60,781 nucleotides of DNA from positions 1-60,781 of the forward strand of contig URQY01000010.1 in NCBI GenBank assembly GCA_900550165.1, in the 5' to 3' direction. Under the pieces are notes generated by a model. The model saw nothing but the letters and a program-made list of their open reading frames with translations, had not been told where the DNA came from and made no database searches. A program made the translations under genes and the position numbers. Of this stretch, positions 7,639 through 15,652 are shown one piece after another. Source of the stretch: an uncultured Eubacteriales bacterium (lineage in GTDB: Bacteria; Bacillota; Clostridia; Oscillospirales; Oscillospiraceae). The stretch's first letter is position 1. Each line of letters opens with the position of its first letter.

Positions 7639-7842
7639 ATGAAAGACGAAACGAGAGACGAACTGAAGGACGGAACGAAAGACGACGCTATGCTGATGAA
7701 GGTGCTGGGCGTGTTTGTCGGGACGCTTGTGCTCGGCTGGATACTGCTCAATATGCTTCCGTTCGGCTATGTGGAATCGGCGGTGCTCTTCCTTGCCGCT
7801 GTTGTCGCCGCCTCCGCCGCCTGGATCGGGAGAGAAAAGTGA
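7639..7842 (+). CDS. Small two-helix membrane protein between ybeY and era
   Basis: A 67-residue protein with a charged head of 21 residues, MKDETRDELKDGTKDDAMLMK, encoded by near-repeats of GACGAAACGA-like units. Two hydrophobic helices follow (VLGVFVGTLVLGWILLNMLP and AVLFLAAVVAASAAWIG). GAAGGAG precedes the ATG at 7639. In many Bacillota this slot between ybeY and era holds dgkA, a three-helix lipid kinase, but no DgkA catalytic motif is visible, so I do not call it that. Function unknown. Confidence 0.7.
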   Translation: MKDETRDELKDGTKDDAMLMKVLGVFVGTLVLGWILLNMLPFGYVESAVLFLAAVVAASAAWIGREK

Positions 7843-7904
7843 CCTGCTTCGGCAGAAAATAATAAAACGTTCAACGAACAAAAGAAAGTTGAGGATCACC
7901 TGTT

Positions 7905-8801
7905 ATGAACAAAACGAAAACCGCTATGATCACCGTCTGCGGACGGCCGAATGTGGGCAAATCCAGCCTGACGAACGCCCTTGTGGGCGAAAAGATCGCC
8001 ATCGTGTCGAACAAGCCCCAGACCACGCGCAACCGCATTTACGGCGTGGTGAACCGCGGCGACACGCAGTACGTGCTGCTCGACACGCCTGGATTCCACA
8101 AGGCGCGCAACCGCCTGGGCGACTACATGGTCAAGGTCACGCGCGAATCCATCGCGGACGTGGACGCGGTGCTGCTGCTCGTTGAGCCAGTGGCGCACGT
8201 CGGCATCCCTGAGGCCGAGCTCATCGAAAAGATCAAGGCTTCTCACCTGCCGGCGATTTTGTGCATCAACAAGATCGACACTGTCGAGAAAAAGGACGAC
8301 CTGCTCGCCGTCATCGCGGCCTACAGCGAGGCGTATGCGTTTGACGCCATTATCCCCATCTCCGCGCGCACGCGCGAGGGACTGGACGAGCTGATGAGTG
8401 AGCTCTCCAAGTATGCCTCCGAGGGTCCCCAGCTCTTCCCTGACGGCATGACGACCGACCAGCCCGACCGCCAGGTCGTGGCCGAGATCGTGCGCGAAAA
8501 GTTGCTGCGCAATCTGGATAAGGAGATCCCGCACGGCACGGCGGTCGAGATTACGCGCTTCATCGAGCGCGACGACGAGGTCATCGAGGTCGACGCGACC
8601 ATCTACTGCGAAAAGGCCAGCCACAAGGGGATCATCATCGGCAAAAACGGCGCGATGCTCAAAAAGATCTCGACCGAGGCGCGGCAGGACATCGAGCGCT
8701 TCATGGGGACCAAGGTCTACCTCGAAACCTGGGTCAAGGTCAAGGAAAACTGGCGCGATAATATGAATTATATTCGTTCTTTCGGCTACGACGAGCAGTA
8801 A
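7905..8801 (+). CDS. era: GTPase Era
   Basis: A 298-residue Ras-like GTPase that binds the 3' end of 16S rRNA during 30S assembly. G1 is GRPNVGKSS (about 14-22), G3 is DTPGFHK (about 62-68) and G4 is NKID (about 122-125). The C-terminal KH domain contains IIGKNGAMLKKIS. Length is normal for Era. The ribosome-binding site is weak (GAGG, then 8 bases). It closes the phoH-ybeY-era ribosome-maturation group, with a YqzL-like gene and recO following, as in many Bacillota. Confidence 0.97.
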   Translation: MNKTKTAMITVCGRPNVGKSSLTNALVGEKIAIVSNKPQTTRNRIYGVVNRGDTQYVLLDTPGFHKARNRLGDYMVKVTRESIADVDAVLLLVEPVAHVGIPEAELIEKIKASHLPAILCINKIDTVEKKDDLLAVIAAYSEAYAFDAIIPISARTREGLDELMSELSKYASEGPQLFPDGMTTDQPDRQVVAEIVREKLLRNLDKEIPHGTAVEITRFIERDDEVIEVDATIYCEKASHKGIIIGKNGAMLKKISTEARQDIERFMGTKVYLETWVKVKENWRDNMNYIRSFGYDEQ

Positions 8802-8861
8802 ATAAATTTTCCCAGCCATATTTCTTATGCTTTTCCCCATGCTAAGCATGAGGTGAAAAGC

Positions 8862-8948
8862 TTGCAGAACGGATATTTCGCGCTGTTTATGAAAACCGGC
8901 GAGCCGATCTTCTATTTGCTGGCGGTGAATGGAACGTCCCGCGCATAG
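8862..8948 (+). CDS. YqzL-like micro-protein between era and recO
   Basis: A 28-residue reading frame from TTG at 8862 to TAG at 8948: (M)QNGYFALFMKTGEPIFYLLA then VNGTSRA. The aromatic-x-x-F-x-x-TG-x4-YLL pattern matches YqzL, the tiny protein of unknown function that sits between era and recO in many Bacillota. GAGGTG at 8850-8855 precedes the TTG by six bases; a GTG at 8853 is an alternative start. It is shorter than the roughly 45 residues usual for YqzL. A hairpin (8828-8861) can pair with its ribosome-binding site. Confidence 0.55.
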   Translation: MQNGYFALFMKTGEPIFYLLAVNGTSRA

Positions 8949-8960
8949 CGCCGCAAAATA

Positions 8961-9335
8961 AGCGGCAAACGCAGCGATGCCGCATTCGGCAGGCAGTCTG
9001 CCGCCGAGAAAACGTCACTCGCGCCTCACGGCAGTAAGGCGCGGTTGATATCGGTAACGATTCGCAGAAGATCCATGGCGAAGCCATGTACACCGCACCC
9101 GACTACCCGCAAGGAGTATGCCACATCCGTAAGGCAGCAAAGCTGCCAACGGCTGTGCAATCCGCAGGCTGCGCAGCCCTTCAAGCTGCAAGCCTGCAAT
9201 GTCGGGGGTCGAGGGGTCCGCCCCTCGTCCTTCTCTGGGGGATACAAAGGGGGTATTCTCTTCGAGAAGAGAATACCCCCTTTGACCGACAGCAGCACCA
9301 AGCGCTGCATTCCCCTCCCGCGCAGCGCGCGGAGA
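8961..9335 (+). repeat. Dispersed structured repeat, copy A
   Basis: This copy shares its order of blocks with the copies at 49289-49558 (inverted) and 50098-50467: a GC-rich inverted repeat at the start, CGTCACTCGCGCC, a CCATGGCGAAGCCATG hairpin followed by TACACCGCACC, CCTTCAAGC, GTCGGGGGTCGAGGGG, and a terminal hairpin (9245-9284). That hairpin has a stem of about 18 bp built from AAAGGGGGTATTCTCTT and its complement. A weaker GCAG...GCGCTGC pair follows. Short reading frames cross it, but none has a ribosome-binding site or a frame conserved among copies. It fills the gap between the YqzL-like gene and recO. Confidence 0.8.
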
Positions 9336-9400
9336 TACATTTTGCTGCAAGGCAAACACCCTTTACACCCATTGGTGTAAAAATACTTTAGAGAATTTTT

Positions 9401-10162
9401 ATGTCAGAAAAACTCGTCGTAAAAGGCATCGTCCTCCGCGTCACACCGACGAAGGAGGCCGACTACATATTGAATATTCTGACCGACACGCTCGGCCGGA
9501 TCGCCGTGGTTGCGCGCGGGGCGCGGCGCAAGGGAAGCCGCATCGCCGCGGGCAGCGAGCTTCTGACCTTTTCCGAGCTGGTGCTCTATCAGCGCGGAAA
9601 CTGGTATTACCTCGATGAAGCGTCGACGATCTCGCTGTTCGACGGCATCCGGCAGGACATTGAGCTACTGTCGCTCGCGTCGTATTTTGCCGAGATGACC
9701 GAGTGCGTCACGGCGGAGGACGAGCCTGTGCCGGAGATCTTGTCGCTGCTGCTCAACGCGCTCTACGCGCTCAGCGAGCTCAAAAAGCCGCAAAGCCTTG
9801 TCAAGGCGGCGTTTGAGCTCAAGCTGCTCGCCCTTTCGGGCTATGAGCCGCTGCTCGACGGCTGCGCCGTGTGCGGTACGCACAACCCGAAGGAGCCGGT
9901 GTTCGACGCGCAGCAGGGGGTGCTGCTGTGCAGGGAATGCGCGCTGCACGGCGGGAGCGGCCTTCTGCCGCTGGACGCGGGCTCGTTCGCGGCGATGCGC
10001 CATGTGCTCTTTTCCGAGCCGAAGCGGATGCTGGCATTTTCTCTCTCGGGCGAGACGGAGAAGCGGTTTGGCGAGGCGTGCGAGGTCTTTGCGCGGGTGC
10101 AGCTCGACCGCCGATTCAAGACGCTGGACTTCTATAAAAGCATGAAAATTGACAACAAATAG
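9401..10162 (+). CDS. recO: DNA repair protein RecO
   Basis: A 253-residue RecO, which loads RecA onto SSB-coated single strands in the RecFOR pathway. The N-terminal OB-fold begins VVKGIVLRVTPTKEADYIL. A zinc-binding module is visible as CAVCG ... CRECA (two CxxC pairs about 20 residues apart, near residues 154-180). No clear Shine-Dalgarno sequence stands before the ATG. It lies downstream of era as in other Bacillota, but is separated here by the inserted repeat. Confidence 0.93.
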   Translation: MSEKLVVKGIVLRVTPTKEADYILNILTDTLGRIAVVARGARRKGSRIAAGSELLTFSELVLYQRGNWYYLDEASTISLFDGIRQDIELLSLASYFAEMTECVTAEDEPVPEILSLLLNALYALSELKKPQSLVKAAFELKLLALSGYEPLLDGCAVCGTHNPKEPVFDAQQGVLLCRECALHGGSGLLPLDAGSFAAMRHVLFSEPKRMLAFSLSGETEKRFGEACEVFARVQLDRRFKTLDFYKSMKIDNK

Positions 10163-10213
10163 AAATAATTGTCGAAATAAATACGAATCGAAATCAAAAT
10201 TTCGGAGAAAACT

Positions 10214-12595
10214 ATGAGTGAACTGTTTGAAAAATCCATCCGCGTGCTGGAGCTGCCGCGCCTTTTGGAGCGGCTGGAGCGCCACGCCGTCAGCGCCGAC
10301 GCCAAGGACCGCGCACGGAGACTGACGCCGTCGGACGACTTTGGCGAGGTGGGCCGCCTGCTCGATGAGACCGACGCGGCGCGCAAAATGATCGCGCTGC
10401 GCGGCAGTCCGACGTTTTCGGGCGTGAAGAACGTGTCGGAGGCGCTCTCGCGCGCCGAGCGCGGCGGTATGCTCAATACGCGCGAGCTGCTCGACATTGC
10501 GGGGCTTCTCACCAACGTGCGCCGCGTGCAGGACTATTATAAGGAGGACGAGGAGGGCACGGTCATCGACCGGATGTTCCTCTCGCTGCACGCAAATCGC
10601 TTTTTGGAGGAGAAGATCACGACCGCGATCCTTGATGAAAACGAGATATCGGACAACGCTTCGCCCGAGCTTGCGGAGATCCGCCGCCATAAGCGTGCGG
10701 CGGCGGCCAAGGGCCGGCAGATCTTGCAGCGCATCATTTCCTCGCCGAGCTATCGCAACGTTTTGCAGGACGCGCTCATCACGCAGCGCGGCGGGCGCTT
10801 TGTCGTGCCGGTGAAGGCCGAGTGCCGCGGCGAGCTGCCGGGACTCGTGCACGACACGTCCTCGAGCGGCGCGACGATCTTCGTCGAGCCGATGGGCGTG
10901 GTGCAGGCCAACAACGAGCTCAAGGAGCTGGAAGCGAAGGAGGAAAAGGAGATCGACCGCATCCTCTATGCCCTGTCGGGTGAGGCAGCGGGCTTCAGCC
11001 GCGATATCCTGTGGGACTATGACCTTTTGGTCCACCTTGATCTCATCTTCGCGCGCGGTGAGCTGAGCTATGAGATGAACGCCATGCGCCCGGAGCTCAA
11101 AAAGGACGGCAGCGTGTATCTGCGCCATGCGCGCCATCCGCTGCTCGATCCCGCGAAGGCGGTGCCCATCGACATTGAGCTGGGCCGCAGCTTCGATACG
11201 CTTGTCATCACGGGCCCCAACACCGGCGGTAAGACTGTGAGCCTTAAAACACTCGGCCTTCTGTGCCTGATGGCGCAATGCGGGCTGCACATTCCCTGCG
11301 ACGACCGCAGCGAGGTGAGCGTCTTCACCTCGGTCCTGGCCGATATCGGCGACGAGCAGAGCATTGAGCAGAGCCTGTCGACCTTCTCGGCGCACATGAA
11401 GAACATCGTGCAGATCTTAGACGAGGCCGATGGCCACAGTCTCATCCTCTTCGATGAGCTGGGCGCGGGCACCGACCCGGTCGAGGGCGCAGCGCTCGCC
11501 ATCGCCGTCATCGAGCAGGCGCGGTCGCAGGGCGCACGGATCGCCGCGACGACGCACTACGCCGAGCTCAAGACCTATGCCATGACGAGCGCGGGCGTGG
11601 AGAACGCGAGCTGCGAGTTCGACGTGGAAACGCTGTGCCCGACCTATAAGCTGCTCATCGGCATCCCCGGCAAGTCGAATGCTTTTGCGATCTCGAAGCG
11701 GCTGGGGCTTTCCGAGGCCGTCATTGAAAAAGCCAAGGCGCAGATGGACAGCGAGAGCATCCGCTTTGAAGACGTGCTGACGCAGCTCGAGCAGAAGCGC
11801 CAGCAGTTAGAGAAGGAAAAGGCCGAGGTCGACCGGCTCTATGCCCAGCGCGAAGAGGACGCGCGCAAGGCGCGCGAATTCCGCACGCAGATGGAGCGCG
11901 CGAAGGAGAACGCGCGCAGCCGCGGCGAAGCCGAGGCCAAGCGCCTGCTTGCCGAGGCAAAATCCGCCGCGGACGAGACCTTCCGCGAGCTGGACGCGCT
12001 GCGCAAGCAGCAGAAAAAGCTCGACGCCCAGCAGATGAACGCCCAGCGCGCCGAGATCATGCACAACATCAAGGAGGCGCGCGATGCGGTCGGTGTGCGC
12101 GACGAGAGCGCGGAGCCCATCCCCAAGCCCTCGCGCCCCATTCAGGTCGGAGACCTTGTCGAGATCCCCGGCACGCGCCGTCAGGCGGAGGTCACGGCCG
12201 TCAAGGGAGATACGCTGACGCTCAAGGCGGGCGTCTTGCAGATGAAGGTCAAAGCCGACGAGGTGCGCCTCATCGAAGAGGCGGAGCGTGCGGCAACGGC
12301 GAAAAAGCAGCCGCAGTTTGCTCCCTCGCAGCGCATTCTGCGCACGGCTTCTGCCGCGCGCGAGCTTGATATCCGCGGCATGGAGACGCTCGAGGCCGAA
12401 AGTGTGCTCGACAACTACATTGACGCCGCTGTGATGGCGCATCTGGAGACCGTGACCATCATCCACGGCAAGGGTACGGGTGCGCTGCGCAAGGCTGTCC
12501 ATGCAAACCTCCGGCGCAACAAAGCGGTCAAGAGCTTCCGCCTGGGCAACTATGGCGAGGGCGAGTCGGGCGTTACTGTGGTCGAGTTGAAATAA
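10214..12595 (+). CDS. mutS2: Endonuclease MutS2
   Basis: A 793-residue MutS2, of normal family length. It lacks the mismatch-recognition domain of MutS and has a MutS-type ATPase core with Walker A TGPNTGGKT (about residue 335) and LFDELGAGTDP. A long charged coiled coil (about 505-630) follows, then a KOW-like segment and a C-terminal Smr nuclease domain (LDIRGMETLEAE ... IIHGKGTGALR). MutS2 suppresses recombination and in Bacillus acts in rescue of collided ribosomes. GGAG precedes the ATG. It stands alone, 51 bases after recO. Confidence 0.96.
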   Translation: MSELFEKSIRVLELPRLLERLERHAVSADAKDRARRLTPSDDFGEVGRLLDETDAARKMIALRGSPTFSGVKNVSEALSRAERGGMLNTRELLDIAGLLTNVRRVQDYYKEDEEGTVIDRMFLSLHANRFLEEKITTAILDENEISDNASPELAEIRRHKRAAAAKGRQILQRIISSPSYRNVLQDALITQRGGRFVVPVKAECRGELPGLVHDTSSSGATIFVEPMGVVQANNELKELEAKEEKEIDRILYALSGEAAGFSRDILWDYDLLVHLDLIFARGELSYEMNAMRPELKKDGSVYLRHARHPLLDPAKAVPIDIELGRSFDTLVITGPNTGGKTVSLKTLGLLCLMAQCGLHIPCDDRSEVSVFTSVLADIGDEQSIEQSLSTFSAHMKNIVQILDEADGHSLILFDELGAGTDPVEGAALAIAVIEQARSQGARIAATTHYAELKTYAMTSAGVENASCEFDVETLCPTYKLLIGIPGKSNAFAISKRLGLSEAVIEKAKAQMDSESIRFEDVLTQLEQKRQQLEKEKAEVDRLYAQREEDARKAREFRTQMERAKENARSRGEAEAKRLLAEAKSAADETFRELDALRKQQKKLDAQQMNAQRAEIMHNIKEARDAVGVRDESAEPIPKPSRPIQVGDLVEIPGTRRQAEVTAVKGDTLTLKAGVLQMKVKADEVRLIEEAERAATAKKQPQFAPSQRILRTASAARELDIRGMETLEAESVLDNYIDAAVMAHLETVTIIHGKGTGALRKAVHANLRRNKAVKSFRLGNYGEGESGVTVVELK

Positions 12596-12663
12596 ATGAC
12601 GGCGCGGGAAGGCGTTTTGTCTGTGTTTATTGCCAAATCCGCTGAAATTCGCGAAAAATGACA

Positions 12664-12691
12664 TTGACGAATGGCGTGGCAATGGTATACT
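12664..12691 (+). promoter_or_regulatory. SigA promoter of the HPr gene
   Basis: TTGACG (12664-12669) and TATACT (12686-12691) with a 16-bp spacer, about 45 bases before the HPr start codon. Confidence 0.75.
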
Positions 12692-12737
12692 ATACGATAT
12701 AGTCCGAAAGATTTTTTTGGAGAGGGAGAAAGTAACG

Positions 12738-13001
12738 ATGTATACTCAGAATGTTACGATCAACAATGAAGTAGGCCTGCACGCGCGTCCTGCCACGTTC
12801 TTCATTCAGAAGGCCAACGAATTCAAGAGCGGTATCTGGCTGGAGAAGGATGAGCGCCGCGTGAACGCCAAGAGCTTGCTGGGCGTGCTGTCCCTCGGGA
12901 TCGTGAAGGGCACGACCATCACGCTGCTGGCCGACGGCGCGGACGAGAAGGAAGCCGTGAACGCTCTGTGCGAGCTGGTTTCCAGCAATTTCGGCGAATA
13001 A
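12738..13001 (+). CDS. ptsH: HPr-family phosphocarrier
   Basis: An 87-residue HPr. His15 in GLHARPAT is the site phosphorylated by enzyme I, and Ser46 in NAKSLLG is the HPr-kinase regulatory site; both fall at exactly the classical positions. The protein can therefore serve PTS sugar transport and carbon-catabolite control, unlike Crh, which lacks His15. The gene stands alone with its own promoter and terminator, and no enzyme I or HPr kinase gene is in the window. GGAGAGGG precedes the ATG. Confidence 0.92.
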   Translation: MYTQNVTINNEVGLHARPATFFIQKANEFKSGIWLEKDERRVNAKSLLGVLSLGIVKGTTITLLADGADEKEAVNALCELVSSNFGE

Positions 13002-13013
13002 AAAACAAACAGG

Positions 13014-13045
13014 AAAGGCGGCTTCGAAGAGAAGCCGCCTTTTTC
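13014..13045 (+). terminator. Terminator after HPr
   Basis: AAAGGCGGCTTC-gaaga-GAAGCCGCCTTTTT, a perfect stem with a U-tail, 12 bases past the stop. Confidence 0.92.
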
Positions 13046-13058
13046 CATTTTATGACGG

Positions 13059-13087
13059 TTTCCACACTATATATTATATAGTATAAT
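13059..13087 (+). promoter_or_regulatory. Probable promoter of uvrC
   Basis: TATAAT at 13082-13087 with a partial -35, TTTCCA (4 of 6 matches), 17 bp upstream. An AT-rich stretch surrounds the -10. Confidence 0.6.
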
Positions 13088-13120
13088 GGACCGACGAAAG
13101 CAGGAAAGGAGAGAGCGGAC

Positions 13121-14959
13121 ATGACAAAGCAGGAGCTTTTGTACAAGGCGAACGACCTGCCGCTCGCCCCCGGCGTCTACCTGATGATGGACAAAACCGG
13201 CGAGGTCATCTACGTCGGCAAGGCGAAAAAGCTCAAAAACCGCGTCAGCCAGTATTTTCAGGAGAATTCCTCCCACAATGCGAAAACGCGCCGCATGGTC
13301 TCGCAGGTGGACCACTTTGACACGATCTTTGTTTCGACCGAGTTCGAGGCGCTGATTCTGGAAAACTCGCTCATCAAGCAGCATATGCCGCGCTACAACA
13401 TCCTCTTGAAGGATGACAAGGGCTATCCCTTTGTACGCCTCGGCACGGAGCACTACCCGCGCTTTACGATGGTCGGCAAGCCTGCGGACGACAACGCGCT
13501 CTATTTTGGGCCCTTCGGCGGGCGCAGCGAGACGCGCGCGGCGATCGACGCGATCTGCGCGGCCTTCCGTTTGCCGACGTGCAGCCGCAAATTCCCGCGC
13601 GACATCGGCAAGGAGCGCCCCTGCCTCAACCACCACATGGGGCGGTGCGATGCCTTCTGCCGCGGCACACCGGACGAGGAGGAGTACCTGCGCCGCATCG
13701 GGCAGGCCGAGGAGCTGCTGAACGGCCACTACCGCCGCCTGACGCGCGCGCTGCGCGAGGAAATGGAGCGCGAGGCCGAGGCGCTGCACTTTGAGCAGGC
13801 GGCGGCGCTGCGCGACCGCATCCGCGCCATCGAAGTGTTGGGAAAGCGCCAGAAGGTCATCGCCGGTATCTGTGCCGACACCGATATCTGGGGCGTTTAC
13901 CGCGGCGCGCTCAAATGCGGCAGCGCCGTGCTGCACATCGAGGACGGCAGCGTGACGGGACGCGACCTGAATCTCTTCACCGCGCCGCAGGACGAGAGCG
14001 AGCAGGCCATCTTGTCGGCGCTGCTGCCGCAGTATTACCTTGCGCGCAGCGTGCTGCCGCGCGAGATCCTGCTGCCCTGCGAGATCGAGGGAGCGGATGA
14101 GCTTGCGCAGATCCTCACGGAGCGCGCAGGGCGCAAGGTGATGCTCCATGTCCCCCAGCGGGGCGAGAAGGCCGAGCTCCTTGCCATGGCGCAGCGCAAC
14201 GCGCGCGAGGATGTGGAGCGCGTGACGACCGCGCAGGAGCGCGAGGATCGCACGATGGCGCAGCTTGCGGGGATGCTCTCGCTCTCTGAAACGCCGAAGC
14301 GCATGGAGTCCTACGATATCTCCAACACCGGCGCAAGCGACATCGTCGCCTCGATGGTCGTCTACGAGGGAGCAAAGCCGAAAAAGAGCGCTTATCGCCG
14401 CTTCAAGATCAAAAGCCTTGCGGGGCACCCCGATGACTACGCCTCCATGGAGGAGGTGCTCACGCGCCGCATCCAGCGCTATCTGGACGGGGATGAAAAG
14501 TTCAGCCCCCTGCCGGACGTCATGCTCATCGACGGTGGCATTACGCACGCAGGGGTCGCCGAGCGCGTGTGCGCCGGGATGCGCGTGCATATTCCCATCT
14601 TCGGCATGGTCAAGGACGACCGCCACCGCACGCGCGCGCTTGTCACGGCCGAAGGCCGCGAGATCGATCTGCACGCCGCGCCGAACGTTTTTGCCCTGAT
14701 CGGACAGATCCAGGAGGAGACGCACCGCTTCGCCATCACCTTCCACCACGAGAGCCATTCGAGGTCCTCGACCCGCTCGGCACTCGACGGCATTCCGGGC
14801 ATCGGCAAGGTGCGCGCACAGGCGCTCCTTAAGACCTTCAGGAGCGTGAAGGCCATCCGCGAGGCGGACCTCGCCGCGCTGGAGCGTGTGCTGCCGAAAG
14901 ACGCTGCCGCATCCGTTTACCTTCATTTTCGCGGCGAAGCGGAGGAGAAAACGCCCTGA
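13121..14959 (+). CDS. uvrC: Excinuclease ABC subunit C
   Basis: A 612-residue UvrC, which makes both incisions in nucleotide excision repair after UvrAB loading. The GIY-YIG nuclease domain opens with PGVYLMMDKTGEVIYVGKAK (about 17-36). A CxCx-type cluster is seen as CLNHHMGRCDAFC, the UVR motif lies near 210-240, the RNase H-like domain contains SYDISNTGAS, and a C-terminal helix-hairpin-helix reads IPGIGKVRAQALL. AGGAAAGGAG precedes the ATG at 13121. Its short 5' region includes its own -10. Confidence 0.97.
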   Translation: MTKQELLYKANDLPLAPGVYLMMDKTGEVIYVGKAKKLKNRVSQYFQENSSHNAKTRRMVSQVDHFDTIFVSTEFEALILENSLIKQHMPRYNILLKDDKGYPFVRLGTEHYPRFTMVGKPADDNALYFGPFGGRSETRAAIDAICAAFRLPTCSRKFPRDIGKERPCLNHHMGRCDAFCRGTPDEEEYLRRIGQAEELLNGHYRRLTRALREEMEREAEALHFEQAAALRDRIRAIEVLGKRQKVIAGICADTDIWGVYRGALKCGSAVLHIEDGSVTGRDLNLFTAPQDESEQAILSALLPQYYLARSVLPREILLPCEIEGADELAQILTERAGRKVMLHVPQRGEKAELLAMAQRNAREDVERVTTAQEREDRTMAQLAGMLSLSETPKRMESYDISNTGASDIVASMVVYEGAKPKKSAYRRFKIKSLAGHPDDYASMEEVLTRRIQRYLDGDEKFSPLPDVMLIDGGITHAGVAERVCAGMRVHIPIFGMVKDDRHRTRALVTAEGREIDLHAAPNVFALIGQIQEETHRFAITFHHESHSRSSTRSALDGIPGIGKVRAQALLKTFRSVKAIREADLAALERVLPKDAAASVYLHFRGEAEEKTP

Positions 14960-15137
14960 GCGGCGCCTATCCTATAACGGCCGGACTGACGGAAAAGGCG
15001 AAAAGATGGCCTGAATTTTGTGCGATTTATCAACAAAATTCGAAAAATGAAGTTGACATAATGGATTTTCAATAAATGAATTTTCAAAAGGGAAAACTTG
15101 CATATCTTGTCATTCCGGCAAGCGAGCCTGACCGAAA

Positions 15138-15175
15138 AAGCCCCCTGCGCCCGTAAAGGGCGCAGGGGGCCTTCC
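15138..15175. terminator. Strong hairpin after uvrC
   Basis: GCCCCCTGCGCCC-gtaaa-GGGCGCAGGGGGC, a 13-bp GC stem. The A-run on its left gives a U-tail for minus-strand transcripts. On the plus strand the T-run begins only after a few bases. Confidence 0.65.
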
Positions 15176-15182
15176 GCTTTTT

Positions 15183-15263
15183 CCGCGGGGGAGGGGGAAA
15201 CACGCGGTGGGTGGAGAAAAGCCAGTGTTTGCAGGGCTTTTCCCCCGTTTCACCCTCCCGCGG
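15183..15263. other. Extended imperfect hairpin in the uvrC-3D gap
   Basis: The 693-bp gap at 14960-15652 has no convincing gene. Besides the terminator-like hairpin it holds this long fold: CCGCGGG...GAAAC (15183-15201) pairs with GTTTC...CCCGCGG (15247-15263), and an inner AAAAGCC pairs with GGCTTTT. The rest, 14960-15130 and 15380-15516, is AT-rich with TTGACA-like boxes that lack a correctly spaced -10. Confidence 0.4.
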
Positions 15264-15516
15264 GGCGCGCCGGGACACACGCGGCCTGCCAGCACAAAAT
15301 TTTCCGCTGCCAAGGGGAGACGACGGCACGCCGAGACGCGCCGCCGCTGCGGTGCGGGAGCGTTGGCTGCGCGGGGAGGGGCGGTGACGAAGGTTTACAT
15401 AATTAACGAAAATTTGCGATTTGAGTTATTAGACGAAAACTTTTTTGACATAAAAACAGCGATAATTTAGAAAAAATACGAATAAACAGAACTTTTGCGG
15501 AACGAACGGCGGAAAC

Positions 15517-15545
15517 TTGACAAATCTTTTTTTGCGCGGTATACT
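15517..15545 (+). promoter_or_regulatory. Strong SigA promoter of the 3D-domain gene
   Basis: TTGACA (15517-15522), 17 bp, TATACT (15540-15545). The predicted start near 15552 leaves a leader of about 100 bases. Confidence 0.85.
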
Positions 15546-15558
15546 GCCAGCAAGTTTT

Positions 15559-15586
15559 GGAAAAGTTACAATTTGTAATCTTTTCC
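15559..15586 (+). promoter_or_regulatory. Palindrome just downstream of the 3D promoter
   Basis: GGAAAAG-TTACA-att-TGTAA-t-CTTTTCC: two 12-base arms with one bulged T. It starts about 13 bases after the -10, where an operator would block elongation or an RNA hairpin would form at the 5' end of the transcript. Its core resembles GTTACA/TGTAAC sites before birA and the peptide-binding gene at 41540. Confidence 0.5.
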
Positions 15587-15652
15587 GGGACGCAGCGCAT
15601 TCCCCGGTGCGCGAAGCTGCGGCGGCTCACGCCGCGAAAAAAGGAGTATCCA

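Noticed and set aside
7639..7700. Tandem repeats in the small membrane gene as a CRISPR-like or satellite array
   Set aside because: Only a few degenerate units of about 12 bases inside a coding region encoding a charged head.
9026..9391. Short frames across repeat copy A (GGILF-KRIPP-like peptides) shared with copy B
   Set aside because: Peptide similarity follows from nucleotide similarity; copy C breaks the frame and no ribosome-binding site is present.
9665..11395. A 576-codon open frame on the minus strand across recO and mutS2
   Set aside because: It lies antisense to two clearly recognised genes, has Arg/His/Ala-rich low-complexity composition typical of antisense frames in GC-rich DNA, and has no ribosome-binding site.
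13067..14926. A 619-codon open frame antisense to uvrC
   Set aside because: Same reasons: full overlap with uvrC and shadow-like composition.
15445..15466. TTGACA followed by GATAAT as a promoter
   Set aside because: Spacer is only ten bases; the 15517-15545 promoter is far better.
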